Source: Phycisphaerae bacterium (lineage in GTDB: Bacteria > Planctomycetota > Phycisphaerae > Sedimentisphaerales > Anaerobacaceae). From it: a stretch of DNA of 35,214 nt. Numbering within the stretch: the first letter of the stretch is position 1; each line of letters starts with the position of its first letter. This document shows, in pieces, positions 24,820-33,076 of the stretch. Under the pieces are notes generated by a model. It was not told where the DNA came from. It worked only from the letters and a program-made list of their open reading frames with translations, and searched no databases. The position numbers and the translations under genes are program-made. The stretch spans positions 1-35,214 of the forward strand of contig JAUXAL010000044.1 of assembly GCA_030619925.1 (NCBI GenBank), read 5' to 3'.

Positions 24820-25251
24820 ATGAGTTGGAAAATATGGTCGTTAAAAAAATCGCCTTGGGTGTTTCACGTTAACGCCGGTGCATGCAACAATTGTGATATT
24901 GAAATTGTAAATTTGCTGACTCCGAAGTTTGACGTTGAAAGGCTTGGTATCAAATTGGTCGGCTCTCCACGGCACGCTGATGCCCTGCTGGTAACCGGTG
25001 TGGGAACGCGCCAGGCGGTGCCGCGTCTGAAAGAAGTGTATCGCCAGACCGCCAAACCCTGCGTCGTCTTTCTCGTCGGTGCCTGTTCCTGTGGGACAGG
25101 TATATTCCACGAGGGGTATCACGTCGAAGGGCCTGTGGACAAAATAATCAGAGAAGAGGACCCTAACGCAATTATTGCTTATGTGCCGGGCTGCCCGCCG
25201 AAGCCGGAGGCTATGATATCCGGCATAGTGAAGGCGTTATCGGCTTTATGA
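24820..25251 (+). CDS. [NiFe] hydrogenase small subunit (NuoB-like)
   Basis: This is a 143-residue subunit of the NuoB/HycG/EchC/MbhJ family that holds the [4Fe-4S] cluster next to the NiFe site. All four ligands are visible: C22 and C25 (ACNNCDIEI), C89 (GACSCGTG) and C125 (PGCPPKPE). The short length is typical of group 4 small subunits, which lack the medial and distal clusters of uptake hydrogenases. The ribosome site is weak; a hairpin-forming repeat occupies the gap upstream and may influence its expression. Confidence 0.95.
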   Translation: MSWKIWSLKKSPWVFHVNAGACNNCDIEIVNLLTPKFDVERLGIKLVGSPRHADALLVTGVGTRQAVPRLKEVYRQTAKPCVVFLVGACSCGTGIFHEGYHVEGPVDKIIREEDPNAIIAYVPGCPPKPEAMISGIVKALSAL

Positions 25252-25285
25252 TGCGTCGTGCGTGATGCGTGATGCGTATTGCGAA
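25249..25285. repeat. GCGTGATGCGT tandem micro-repeat
   Basis: The spacer after the small-subunit stop reads as overlapping, degenerate copies of TGATGCGT and TGCGTGA, ending in TATTGCG. It separates the small and large subunit genes. Related wording (CGTATTGCG, GCGATACGCG, CACGCACGAC) reappears at 33693-33752. Confidence 0.6.
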
Positions 25286-25305
25286 AAATATACGAGAAAA
25301 GAAAT

Positions 25306-27027
25306 ATGAACCAGGAAGAGCTAAATAACAAACTGTCAGAAATAAAAGATAAGCTCATAGCAGTCGAGCAACCGGCGGACAGTAGAATATACCTTACCTG
25401 TGAGGCCGAAAATAGCTACGCCGTCAACAAGTTCTTGTTTGAAGATGTGCCTTTAAGGTTTGTGATTGCTACTGGCATTGATTCTGATGATTGTTTTGAA
25501 ATTCTTTATCACTATGCGTATGACGAAACCGGCTGTATGGTTACTTTGAAAGCTTTCATTCGTGACCGTGAAAACCCGGCGATTGAATCTATCGCACCGT
25601 TTATGCCGGCCGCGGAGTGGATAGAAAGAGAGATACACGACATATTGGGAATCGAGTTCAAAAATCATCCCGATATGAGGCGACTAATTTTGGCCGATGA
25701 TTGGCCGGAAGGTATCTATCCCTTGAGGAAAGATGCGAAAAAGCCAGTAAAACGGCCGGACGGTGAAGTATGCAGCCGTCCAATTGTCCAATCGCAATCG
25801 CCCGCCCGGCGGACCGTCGAGCTCTCGAAACCGGTTGTCGCGGTTGGCCCGTTTCATCCGCTGCAGGAAGAGATGGAGTTTTTCCAGCTCACCGTCGACG
25901 GCGAGATAGTAACGGATATTGATATGAGAATATCTTACAATCATCGCGGTATAGAAAAAATCAGCGAATCGCTGCAGTTTGACCAGGTTCCGTTTTTGGT
26001 TTCTCGTATATGCGGGATTTGCTCAGCCTCGCATCCCTTAGCTTATGTGCAAGCTGTTGAGGACATTGCCGGTGTCCAGCCGCCGGAACGGGCGCTGTAT
26101 GTGCGAACGATTATCAACGAGCTTGAACGCATCCACAGTCACGTACTCTGGGTGGGCCTGGCAGGGCACTTTATCGGCTACGATACCGTCTTTATGTGGG
26201 CCTGGAAATATCGTGAGCCGGTGCTTGATTTGCTCGAAGAGATAACGGGCAACAGAAACAATTACGGCAACGTGAAGGTTGGCGGCTGCCGTGAGGACAT
26301 CCCTGATGAGCTTACGCCCAAGATACTGAAAGAGCTGGACAAAATCGAAAAGAAGATGGAGATGCTAACCAAAGCCGTGCTTGACGACCCTATTCTCCAC
26401 GCTCGACTCAAGGGCGTAGGTATTTTGACCAGAGAAGCCGCTGTTGACTATGCCGTAACAGGCCCGACAGCGAGAGGCAGTGACGTTGGTATTGACGTAA
26501 GGCGAGACGACCCGTATGCCGCCTATGGCGCTTTGGACTGGAATGTAATTACCCAAACCGAAGGTGATGTCTTCGCCAAAGCTGTTGTCCGTCTTCTGGA
26601 GACCTTCGAATCCATTAAGATAGTCAGACAGGCCCTGAAAAACCTCCCTGACGGTCCTGTTACGACAGAAGTCAAGGAAATCCCGCCGGGCGAGGCGGTC
26701 GGGCACGCCGAAGCACCAAGAGGCGAAACATTCCATTATGTCCGCAGCGACGGCGGCAACAGGCCGGTCCGCCACAAGGTTAGAGCACCAAGTTACGTTA
26801 ATGTGCCTTCGTTCAGGGCCTCGTGCATTGGTCAGCACATTGCTGATGTTACAATTACACTCGCTGCGGTGGATCCTTGCTACAGTTGTACCGAAAGATT
26901 AGCTGTTGTTGACCAGCACAAGAACGTTATACACGATTACGATACTTTGCTGCGATTGAGTCGTGAGAAAACGGCACGGATTAAGAAAGAAATGGGCGCG
27001 CCCGAACTGAAGATGGAGGATTTATAA
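25306..27027 (+). CDS. [NiFe] hydrogenase large subunit, NuoC-NuoD fusion (HycE-like)
   Basis: This is the catalytic subunit of 573 residues. About residues 1-160 form a NuoC-like domain (EWIEREIHDILGIEF, HPDMRRLILADDWPEGIYPLR), fused to a NuoD/HycE-like domain. Both NiFe ligand pairs are present: C236 and C239 in RICGICSASH, and C525 and C528 in DPCYSCTER. That separates it from complex I NuoD, which has lost them. The length and fusion match HycE/HyfG rather than separate EchD/EchE or MbhK/MbhL subunits. The C-terminus extends about 45 residues past the last ligand, so processing by the downstream protease would occur just after DPCYSCTERL if at all. The ATG at 25306 was chosen over an upstream in-frame TTG (25279) lying in the repeat. 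Confidence 0.95.
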   Translation: MNQEELNNKLSEIKDKLIAVEQPADSRIYLTCEAENSYAVNKFLFEDVPLRFVIATGIDSDDCFEILYHYAYDETGCMVTLKAFIRDRENPAIESIAPFMPAAEWIEREIHDILGIEFKNHPDMRRLILADDWPEGIYPLRKDAKKPVKRPDGEVCSRPIVQSQSPARRTVELSKPVVAVGPFHPLQEEMEFFQLTVDGEIVTDIDMRISYNHRGIEKISESLQFDQVPFLVSRICGICSASHPLAYVQAVEDIAGVQPPERALYVRTIINELERIHSHVLWVGLAGHFIGYDTVFMWAWKYREPVLDLLEEITGNRNNYGNVKVGGCREDIPDELTPKILKELDKIEKKMEMLTKAVLDDPILHARLKGVGILTREAAVDYAVTGPTARGSDVGIDVRRDDPYAAYGALDWNVITQTEGDVFAKAVVRLLETFESIKIVRQALKNLPDGPVTTEVKEIPPGEAVGHAEAPRGETFHYVRSDGGNRPVRHKVRAPSYVNVPSFRASCIGQHIADVTITLAAVDPCYSCTERLAVVDQHKNVIHDYDTLLRLSREKTARIKKEMGAPELKMEDL

Positions 27028-27028
27028 A

Positions 27029-28894
27029 TTGGATAAAACTTTGCTTGTCCCTGTCTTTTTGCCGCTGATTGTAGGCTTTGTGCTGCTGTTTTTGCCGAAC
27101 AAAATGAAGTCTGTGTCCAGGGCATTGACGCTGATTATTTCGGTTATTACGTTTATTCTGGGAATCAAGATATTTACCGGTGGCATATCTTCGTTCGCTT
27201 GGCCCATCCTTCAATTAGATAATGTGAATTTAGAGTTGTTGCTGAATGTAACGCCTCTCGGGAAATTCGTATTGTTGTTTGCTATGGGCTTCGGCCTGTT
27301 AATAGCTTTATATTCACTGAAATCACAAGCGACGAACGACGAGCGACGAGCCCCGAATATTTATTACGGCGCGATTCTGATTACAATAGGCGGCTCAGCA
27401 GGAATACTACTTTCCAATCACTTATTGTTTCTGCTGATATTCTGGGAGATTGTTACCACTTCGCTGTATCTTCTGATAACAACGGGCGGCAGAAACTCCA
27501 ACTTTGCAGCGACAAAAAGTTTCGCAATGATAGGCGCATCCGACGCTGCTTTCATGCTCGGCGTATTTATGGTCTGGGCGCTTTCGGGTACATTTGTCAT
27601 CTCGGATATTAGCCTGACGACCACTTCCGCACTGACGATTATAGCCTTCTTGCTGCTTATGGTAGCGGCCATTACCAAAGCAGGTGCAATGCCTTTGCAT
27701 ACCTGGCTGCCTACCAGTGGTGAATATGCGCCGGCCTCAGTAATGGCTCTCTTGCCTGCTGCAATCGATAAACTTTTGGGAATTTATCTGCTGGTGATAA
27801 TCGTACGGGAAATTTTCATACTGGAGTCAGTTGCTTTAAGTATTGTCCTGGCGATTATTGGTACGGCAACGATTATTATTGCTGCGATGATAGCAATAGT
27901 ACAGCACAATATTAAGAAGCTGTTGGCCTACTCTGCGATTAGTCAGGTTGGTTATATGGTATTAGGCATAGCGACAATGACACCTGTCGGTTTTGCCGGT
28001 GCAGTATTTCATATGTTGAATAATGCAATCTATAAATGTTGTTTATTTCTTGGGGCAGGTGCAGTTGAGGAGCAAACCGGAACTGCTGAGATGGATGAAC
28101 TCGGCGGCCTGGGCAAAAAAATGCCGCTGACTTTTGTTGCGTTTCTCATTGCGGCTCTGAGCGTTTCCGGCATTCCACCATTCAACGGCTTTGTTTCCAA
28201 ATGGATGGTTTATCAAGGCGTGATTCAGATGGGGGCCGAACAAACGAGTGTGGCAGCCAATCTGTGGCCGATCTGGCTGATTGTAGCTATCTTTGGAAGT
28301 GCGATTACGTTGGCTTACTCGGTAAAGATCATACACTCAGTGTTTCTTTCACGTTTGCCTTCTGACCTCAAAGATGTAAAAGAAGTTTCGCTGCCTATGA
28401 AGATTCCGTGCATTATACTTGCTTCACTATGTGTACTTTTCGGAGTCTTTTATAAACAACTGCTTGAGTGGTTCATTTACCCTGCTTTGAATATAGAACC
28501 GGGTACTGCAATCTTCGGCACCTGGGAATCCGGACTCGCTACTATCCTGATAGCAGTTGGTATTGGTCTTGGTGTGCTCATCTGGTTTGTCGGGAAGCTG
28601 TCGAAAATGGTCAGAATCGTGCCCACCTGGACTTGCGGCGAAGTGCAGACTAATGAACAAATGACGGTACCGGGAACACATTTCTACAAAACTGTTTCTT
28701 CTATGGGCGGCTTGAAACAGCTTTACGCCGGCCAGGAAAAAGGCCATTTCGACACATATAATCAAGGTGGGAAGATAGGCCTGGCTTTAACAGATTTTCT
28801 GCGATGGCTTCATTCCGGTGTGCTGCCGATGTATTTGACCTGGGTAACTTTAGGATTACTGGTAATTATATTTATAGTTTGTGAGATTCGATAA
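27029..28894 (+). CDS. NuoL/HycC-like proton-translocating membrane subunit
   Basis: This is a 621-residue polytopic antiporter-like subunit of the PF00361 type (NuoL/MrpA-N/HycC/EchA). Conserved features are LLFLLIFWEIVTTSLYLLI, AGAMPLHTWLPTSGEYAPASVMALL, KKLLAYSAISQVGYMVLG, HMLNNAIYKCCLFLGAGAV and SGIPPFNGFVSKW, which include the lysine and glutamate positions used in proton transfer. The C-terminal part (TWTCGEVQ...FYKTV) resembles EchA/HyfB. The start is a TTG at 27029 with GGAGG 8 bases upstream, one base after the large-subunit stop. Residues about 101-109 are encoded by a micro-repeat, described separately. Confidence 0.92.
   Translation: MDKTLLVPVFLPLIVGFVLLFLPNKMKSVSRALTLIISVITFILGIKIFTGGISSFAWPILQLDNVNLELLLNVTPLGKFVLLFAMGFGLLIALYSLKSQATNDERRAPNIYYGAILITIGGSAGILLSNHLLFLLIFWEIVTTSLYLLITTGGRNSNFAATKSFAMIGASDAAFMLGVFMVWALSGTFVISDISLTTTSALTIIAFLLLMVAAITKAGAMPLHTWLPTSGEYAPASVMALLPAAIDKLLGIYLLVIIVREIFILESVALSIVLAIIGTATIIIAAMIAIVQHNIKKLLAYSAISQVGYMVLGIATMTPVGFAGAVFHMLNNAIYKCCLFLGAGAVEEQTGTAEMDELGGLGKKMPLTFVAFLIAALSVSGIPPFNGFVSKWMVYQGVIQMGAEQTSVAANLWPIWLIVAIFGSAITLAYSVKIIHSVFLSRLPSDLKDVKEVSLPMKIPCIILASLCVLFGVFYKQLLEWFIYPALNIEPGTAIFGTWESGLATILIAVGIGLGVLIWFVGKLSKMVRIVPTWTCGEVQTNEQMTVPGTHFYKTVSSMGGLKQLYAGQEKGHFDTYNQGGKIGLALTDFLRWLHSGVLPMYLTWVTLGLLVIIFIVCEIR
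27329..27351. repeat. Micro-repeat inside the NuoL-like gene
   Basis: The tract is built of ACGAACGACGAGCGACGAG-like units and reads in frame as A-T-N-D-E-R-R-A within a loop between two membrane helices. Neighbouring codons are ordinary. Its style matches the intergenic micro-repeats of this window, not coding sequence. Confidence 0.6.
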
Positions 28895-28897
28895 CGT

Positions 28898-28980
28898 TGT
28901 CATTGCGAGCGGAGCGAAGCAATCTCTAAAACTTAACGAATGAGATTGCCACGGGCTGCTTCGCAGCCCTCGCAATGACA
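28898..28980. mobile_element. 83-bp MITE/REP-like palindromic element
   Basis: The ends are perfect inverted repeats of 12 bp, TGTCATTGCGAG (28898-28909) and CTCGCAATGACA (28969-28980). Inside are a GGAGCGAAGCAATCTC arm, a GAGATTGCC arm, and GGGCTGCTTCGCAGCCC, itself a tight hairpin (7-bp stem, 3-base loop). I recognise this wording as a non-coding element widespread in environmental bacterial genomes. It separates the NuoL-like gene from the MbhD/E-like gene; the hairpins could also affect transcription through the operon. Confidence 0.85.
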
Positions 28981-28995
28981 GAAGGGACAAACACA

Positions 28996-29547
28996 ATGAC
29001 TATTATCTTCTACATTTTACTGCTGTTTATAATAATCGCGGCTATTATTGCGGTGGAAACACGGTATCTATTAAGTGCCGTGATTTGTGTCGGCGCCATC
29101 GGCTTTGGTGCTTCTTTAATGTTTCTGTTCCTGCGAGCGCCGGATATTGCAATAACTCAGATTGTAGTGGAAGTTTTAGGTTTAATCATCCTGATTCGTG
29201 CCTGCCTGTCTCGCGAGTTAACCTTTATCAGCGGCGACAGGGAATTTTTCGCAGTGGTCGTTTCGGCGGTAATTATCTTCGCAATTTTCCTGGCGGGCAT
29301 AAAGGTTCTTGACACTTTACCTGATTTTGGCACCGCTATTTTTGCTGAAGTTCCAGACACTGCTTCCCAAACATATATCGGCGAAGGGCTTGAGAAAACA
29401 GGTGCAGCAAATATCGTGGCTTCGGTCATTCTGGATTTTCGTGCCTACGATACGCTCGGCGAAGCAACTGTGCTGTTTACCTCGATTATCGGGGCAACTG
29501 TTATATTGCGAAAAAAGAGCAAGAAGCTACTGGAGGACCCCGAGTAA
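28996..29547 (+). CDS. MbhD/MbhE-like fused membrane subunit (MrpA C-terminal part)
   Basis: This 183-residue membrane protein corresponds to the C-terminal portion of MrpA, encoded as MbhD and MbhE in archaeal membrane hydrogenases. The first half has the DUF4040-type pattern (TRYLLSAVICVGAIGFGASLMFLFLRAPDIAITQIVVE), and the second half the MbhE-type end (NIVASVILDFRAYDTLGEATVLFTSIIGA). AAGGGA stands 8 bases before the ATG at 28996; an in-frame ATG at 28975 lies inside the palindromic repeat and is less likely. It is thought to help form the sodium/proton path. It overlaps the next gene by one base. Confidence 0.85.
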   Translation: MTIIFYILLLFIIIAAIIAVETRYLLSAVICVGAIGFGASLMFLFLRAPDIAITQIVVEVLGLIILIRACLSRELTFISGDREFFAVVVSAVIIFAIFLAGIKVLDTLPDFGTAIFAEVPDTASQTYIGEGLEKTGAANIVASVILDFRAYDTLGEATVLFTSIIGATVILRKKSKKLLEDPE

Positions 29548-30005
29548 TGAAAGGCATGACAATTATAGTAAAGACCATCAGCAGTTGGGTCAAGGTGCTC
29601 ATTTTTCTGTTCGGTATTTATATTATTCTTTTTGGCCATCTTACTCCGGGCGGCGGCTTCGCCGGCGGTGTGATTTTGGCCTCTTGTTATGTACTGCTTA
29701 TGCTGGCATTCGGCAGAGAATATGTAGAAAAAAACCTGCCTCTACCGGTTGCCTCAAAGCTCGATTGTCTGGGGGCATTCCTGTTTGCCCTGATAGCGGT
29801 CTTGGGGCTGGTCTTTGGTGGTACCTTTTTCCTCAATTTTCTTTACCAAAAGTATTTACCGGGAGAAGCGCTGGAGCTTGTCAGTGCCGGGACTATACCA
29901 TTGTCGAACATCGCTATTGGCCTGAAAGTCGGTGCGTCACTATTTCTGGTAATTCTCGTTCTTTCGATGTTTAGGCCCGATATGTCAGGTAAGAAAGAGG
30001 AGTAA
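29547..30005 (+). CDS. MrpB/MnhB-type antiporter subunit
   Basis: This 152-residue membrane protein of the MnhB family (also MbhF) has the family signature FGHLTPGGGFAGGVILAS at about 29-46 and four hydrophobic segments. In Mrp antiporters and Mrp-linked hydrogenases it is an essential part of the cation-translocating module. It starts in the stop codon of the previous gene (TAATG) and is followed 5 bases later by mrpC. Confidence 0.92.
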   Translation: MKGMTIIVKTISSWVKVLIFLFGIYIILFGHLTPGGGFAGGVILASCYVLLMLAFGREYVEKNLPLPVASKLDCLGAFLFALIAVLGLVFGGTFFLNFLYQKYLPGEALELVSAGTIPLSNIAIGLKVGASLFLVILVLSMFRPDMSGKKEE

Positions 30006-30010
30006 AACCA

Positions 30011-30367
30011 ATGCCTTATGCACTATGCTTTTTGCTGTTCATGATTGGGCTGTATTGTGCAGTCGTCAAAAAAAATATGGTTAAGATCGTGATCGGCATA
30101 ATGGTTATGGAATATGCCGTCAATCTTTTTCTGATTATGCTGGGGTACCGCTTCGGCGGAGTAGCGCCAATAATCGACAAGGGCCAGCTCGAAGCAGGAA
30201 TGGAGCAATTTATTAGCAGCTCTGTTGACCCGCTGCCTCAGGCCCTCGTACTTACCGCGATCGTTATTAGTTTAGGTTCTTTAGCCCTGATGATTTCAAT
30301 ATGTATTAGAACTTACGAAAAATACGGCACCTTTGACATTACTCAAATAAGGAGACTAAAAGGATGA
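30011..30367 (+). CDS. MrpC/MnhC-type antiporter subunit (NuoK-like)
   Basis: This is a 118-residue protein with three membrane helices, related to NuoK. Typical motifs are GLYCAVVKKNMVKIVIGIMVMEYAVNLFLI and DPLPQALVLTAIVISL, the latter being nearly invariant in MrpC. The stop overlaps the mrpD start (ATGA). Confidence 0.94.
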   Translation: MPYALCFLLFMIGLYCAVVKKNMVKIVIGIMVMEYAVNLFLIMLGYRFGGVAPIIDKGQLEAGMEQFISSSVDPLPQALVLTAIVISLGSLALMISICIRTYEKYGTFDITQIRRLKG

Positions 30368-31896
30368 GCATTCCGCTGCCTGTTTTCATTGCTATCCCTT
30401 TGGTGACGGCATTTGTGCTTCCGATTTTCGGTAAGAAGGGCAAAGACGCTGCAACGGTCTTGGCCAACCTTGCAACCATTTCACTGCTCGTATTGGCCGT
30501 TGCCTCCATCGGTCAATCCGGCGTTTATGAAATAGGCAAGTGGTCTATTCCACTTGGAATTAATCTTGTCCTTGACGGCTTAAGCTCACTTTTGCTTTTG
30601 GCTATTAGTGTTGTCGCTAGCGCTGCGATGCTCTTTAGTGCCAGGTATATGGAACAATACACCGCCAAGGCAAAATACCTGAGCCTGTTTCTGCTTATGG
30701 TTGCAGGTATGAACGGTGTCGTACTTTCAGGGGACATCTTCAATCTGTTTGTGTTCCTCGAAATTGCTTCGCTCGCCTCCTACGCACTTGTCGGCTTTGG
30801 CTGTGAGCACGAAGAGCTTGAGGCATCTTTTAAGTATATGGTTCTGGGCAGCATTGGTTCTATATTTATCCTTTTTGCGGTTGCCCTTGTTTACGGTAAC
30901 ACCGGCTCGCTTAATATGGCTTATATTGGAAAAGCAATCCGAGACTCGGGTCTGAACGCCGGCCTTTCCTTTGCTATGGCTTTGTTTGTTGTCGGCTTCG
31001 GCCTGAAAGCCGCCCTGATGCCGTTCCACGCCTGGCTGCCCGATGCGCACCCATCGGCCCCTGCTCCGATTTCTGCAATGCTGTCCGGCATCCTCATAAA
31101 GACCCTCGGCATTTATGCCCTTGCTCGTGTGGTTTTCAATGTTTTTGGCGTTTCAGTCTCAATCGGCTGGCTCTTGGTCGTACTCGGTCTTTTGAGTATG
31201 GTTGCCGGGGCGTTTTTGGCAATAGGACAGGGGGATTTCAAGCGGCTCTTAGCCTATTCGAGCATCAGCCAGATTGGCTATGTAGTCCTCGGTATCGGTC
31301 TTGGCGGACTTATCCTTGCCAGGGCGGGTAATAATATAAGTACCGAACAGTTAGGATGGGCTTCGCTGGCTATCCTTGGCGGCCTGTTCCACCTTGTCAA
31401 CCACGCTGTTTATAAGTCTTTGTTGTTTTTGACCAGCGGCTCAGTCCAAATGTCAACCGGCACAAGGCAGCTAAAACAGATGGGCGGGCTCGCAGAAAAA
31501 TTACCCTTCACACGCGCAACCTGCACCCTCGCATCGGCCTCTATTGTCGGTATCCCGCCTTTCAGCGGGTTCTGGAGTAAGTTAATTCTGGTGGTCGCAG
31601 CAGTACAGGCAGGTTTTTATTGGATCGCAGCAATAATTGTTTTCGTAAGTTTGTGTACTTTAATTATGTATTTGAAGGTTCAGCGGTATGTTTTCCTTGG
31701 CGAGCTGCCGGAGAATCTCCAGCAAATAAAGGAAAACAGGGGCTCTATGCTCGTTGCAATGGTATTCCTGGCCTGTTTATGTGCGCTTATGGGCTTGCTC
31801 GTGCTGGTCCCCTGCTTAAAGCAGAGCATTCTTGAGCCCGCTGTTAAGGTGTTGACTGATGGACTCGAGTACTCTGCTATTGTAATGAAAATGTGA
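30364..31896 (+). CDS. MrpD/MnhD-type antiporter subunit (NuoM/N-like)
   Basis: This 510-residue protein has about 14 membrane helices and belongs to the PF00361 family. It shows SGDIFNLFVFLEIASLASYALVGF, KAALMPFHAWLPDAHPSAPAPISAMLSG, KRLLAYSSISQIGYVVLG, HLVNHAVYKSLLFLTSGSV and GIPPFSGFWSKL, with the conserved lysines and glutamate in transmembrane positions. It is the second antiporter-like subunit of the operon, beside the NuoL-like protein. Length and order (after mrpC) are standard. Confidence 0.94.
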   Translation: MSIPLPVFIAIPLVTAFVLPIFGKKGKDAATVLANLATISLLVLAVASIGQSGVYEIGKWSIPLGINLVLDGLSSLLLLAISVVASAAMLFSARYMEQYTAKAKYLSLFLLMVAGMNGVVLSGDIFNLFVFLEIASLASYALVGFGCEHEELEASFKYMVLGSIGSIFILFAVALVYGNTGSLNMAYIGKAIRDSGLNAGLSFAMALFVVGFGLKAALMPFHAWLPDAHPSAPAPISAMLSGILIKTLGIYALARVVFNVFGVSVSIGWLLVVLGLLSMVAGAFLAIGQGDFKRLLAYSSISQIGYVVLGIGLGGLILARAGNNISTEQLGWASLAILGGLFHLVNHAVYKSLLFLTSGSVQMSTGTRQLKQMGGLAEKLPFTRATCTLASASIVGIPPFSGFWSKLILVVAAVQAGFYWIAAIIVFVSLCTLIMYLKVQRYVFLGELPENLQQIKENRGSMLVAMVFLACLCALMGLLVLVPCLKQSILEPAVKVLTDGLEYSAIVMKM

Positions 31897-31914
31897 CAGT
31901 AAGGGTGTGATCGT

Positions 31915-32424
31915 ATGAGACGACTGATTTACTTTGTTTTGGCTTTTGTTATTTGGATCCTGCTCACATGGCAGATTGATGCTCAGGTGGTAATTGCCGG
32001 TTTGATAGCCTCGGCAATCGTGGCATTTTTGTTCCATGAAATCTTGCCTAAGGAACATCGTATATTTATTTCGCCGATGCGGTTGTTTTGGCTTTTGGTT
32101 TATGTGCCGGTATTCTTCTATTATATGATGAAGGCTAATCTGGATGTTGTCTATCGCGCCCTGCATCCTAAAATGCCGATAAAGCCTGGCATTGTAAAAA
32201 TAAAAACAATTCTAAAAACAGAATCTGGAATCACTGCACTGGCTAATTCCATTACTCTAACGCCGGGCACTTTGACGGTGGATTTGACTGACGATGGGGA
32301 CCCCGCTTCGCGGGAGACCTTTTTATATATCCACTGGATTAACGTAAAATCCGATGATATCGAGCAAGCAAGCAAACTCATCGCTCAAAGGTTTGAGTGG
32401 TTCTTGAAAAAGATTTTCGAATAG
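31915..32424 (+). CDS. MrpE/MnhE-type antiporter subunit
   Basis: This is a 169-residue protein of the MnhE family: three hydrophobic segments at the N-terminal half, then a soluble part with TESGITALANSITLTPGTLTVDL, the hallmark of the family. The last 40 residues (YIHWINV...FEWFLKKIFE) are also typical. It lies 18 bases after mrpD. Confidence 0.93.
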   Translation: MRRLIYFVLAFVIWILLTWQIDAQVVIAGLIASAIVAFLFHEILPKEHRIFISPMRLFWLLVYVPVFFYYMMKANLDVVYRALHPKMPIKPGIVKIKTILKTESGITALANSITLTPGTLTVDLTDDGDPASRETFLYIHWINVKSDDIEQASKLIAQRFEWFLKKIFE

Positions 32425-32436
32425 AAAGAGGTAGCC

Positions 32437-32694
32437 ATGATAACGTTATTCTATATTGGCTTATTTATATGTTGTTTCTTGTGTTTGTATCGAATAGGTC
32501 GCGGCCCAAGCGCTCCGGACAGAACCGTGGCTATTGATATTTTGGGTATCGTTATAGTAGGTTTCTGTGCCGTCATTGGCCTGGATGCCGAAAAGGATTT
32601 TTATCTTAACGTCGCTCTTGCCTGGGCACTGCTGAGCTTTATAGGAACTATAGCACTGGCAAAGTTTTTGGAGGGCAGAAGTTTCGATGACTGA
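32437..32694 (+). CDS. MrpF/MnhF-type antiporter subunit
   Basis: This is an 85-residue membrane protein with three helices. The RIGRGPSAPDRTVAIDILGIVIVGF segment is the family signature, and DFYLNVALAWALLSFIGTIALAKFLEG is the usual end. It starts 12 bases after mrpE and overlaps mrpG by 8 bases, a sign of translational coupling. Confidence 0.93.
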   Translation: MITLFYIGLFICCFLCLYRIGRGPSAPDRTVAIDILGIVIVGFCAVIGLDAEKDFYLNVALAWALLSFIGTIALAKFLEGRSFDD

Positions 32695-33019
32695 TATCAT
32701 TGGATACATACTGATAATGATTGGAATTTTGTTCGATGTATTCGGTTGTATAGGGCTGGTCCGTTTTCCCGATGTTTACAACCGTCTGCAGGCCTCAACG
32801 AAATGCGTAACTCTCGGAACCATTTTGCTTTTAGTTGGTGTTGCCTTAGTCAGCGGTTCGGGAGCCACAGGCGCTAAAGCGATAATCTGCGCTGTTTTTA
32901 TATTGATAACTTCACCTACGGCTGCACACGCAATCGCCAAAGGCGCTTATGCTTCCGGGGTGGCACTGTGGAAAAATAGCGTCGTTGACAAATACGCAGA
33001 AGAAACTGATAAGCGATAA
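32687..33019 (+). CDS. MrpG/MnhG-type antiporter subunit
   Basis: This is a 110-residue membrane protein with three helices. The signature GCIGLVRFPDVYNRLQASTKCVTLGTILLL and the end FILITSPTAAHAIAKGAYASGV are those of MnhG. It completes the B-C-D-E-F-G order of a full Mrp module, with the MrpA part supplied by the NuoL-like and MbhD/E-like genes. Confidence 0.94.
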   Translation: MTDIIGYILIMIGILFDVFGCIGLVRFPDVYNRLQASTKCVTLGTILLLVGVALVSGSGATGAKAIICAVFILITSPTAAHAIAKGAYASGVALWKNSVVDKYAEETDKR

Positions 33020-33041
33020 AAGAAAACTAAATGCCATATCA

Positions 33042-33055
33042 ATAGTCGATAGTCA
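33042..33055. repeat. ATAGTC(G/A) micro-repeat in an operon spacer
   Basis: Two tandem copies of a 7-mer (ATAGTCG, ATAGTCA) are embedded in CAATAGTCGATAGTCAATTACTAAC-like sequence in the 57-base gap between mrpG and the ferredoxin gene. It is short; I list it because each spacer here carries a different word. Confidence 0.4.
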
Positions 33056-33076
33056 ATTACTAACGGGAGCTCAAAA

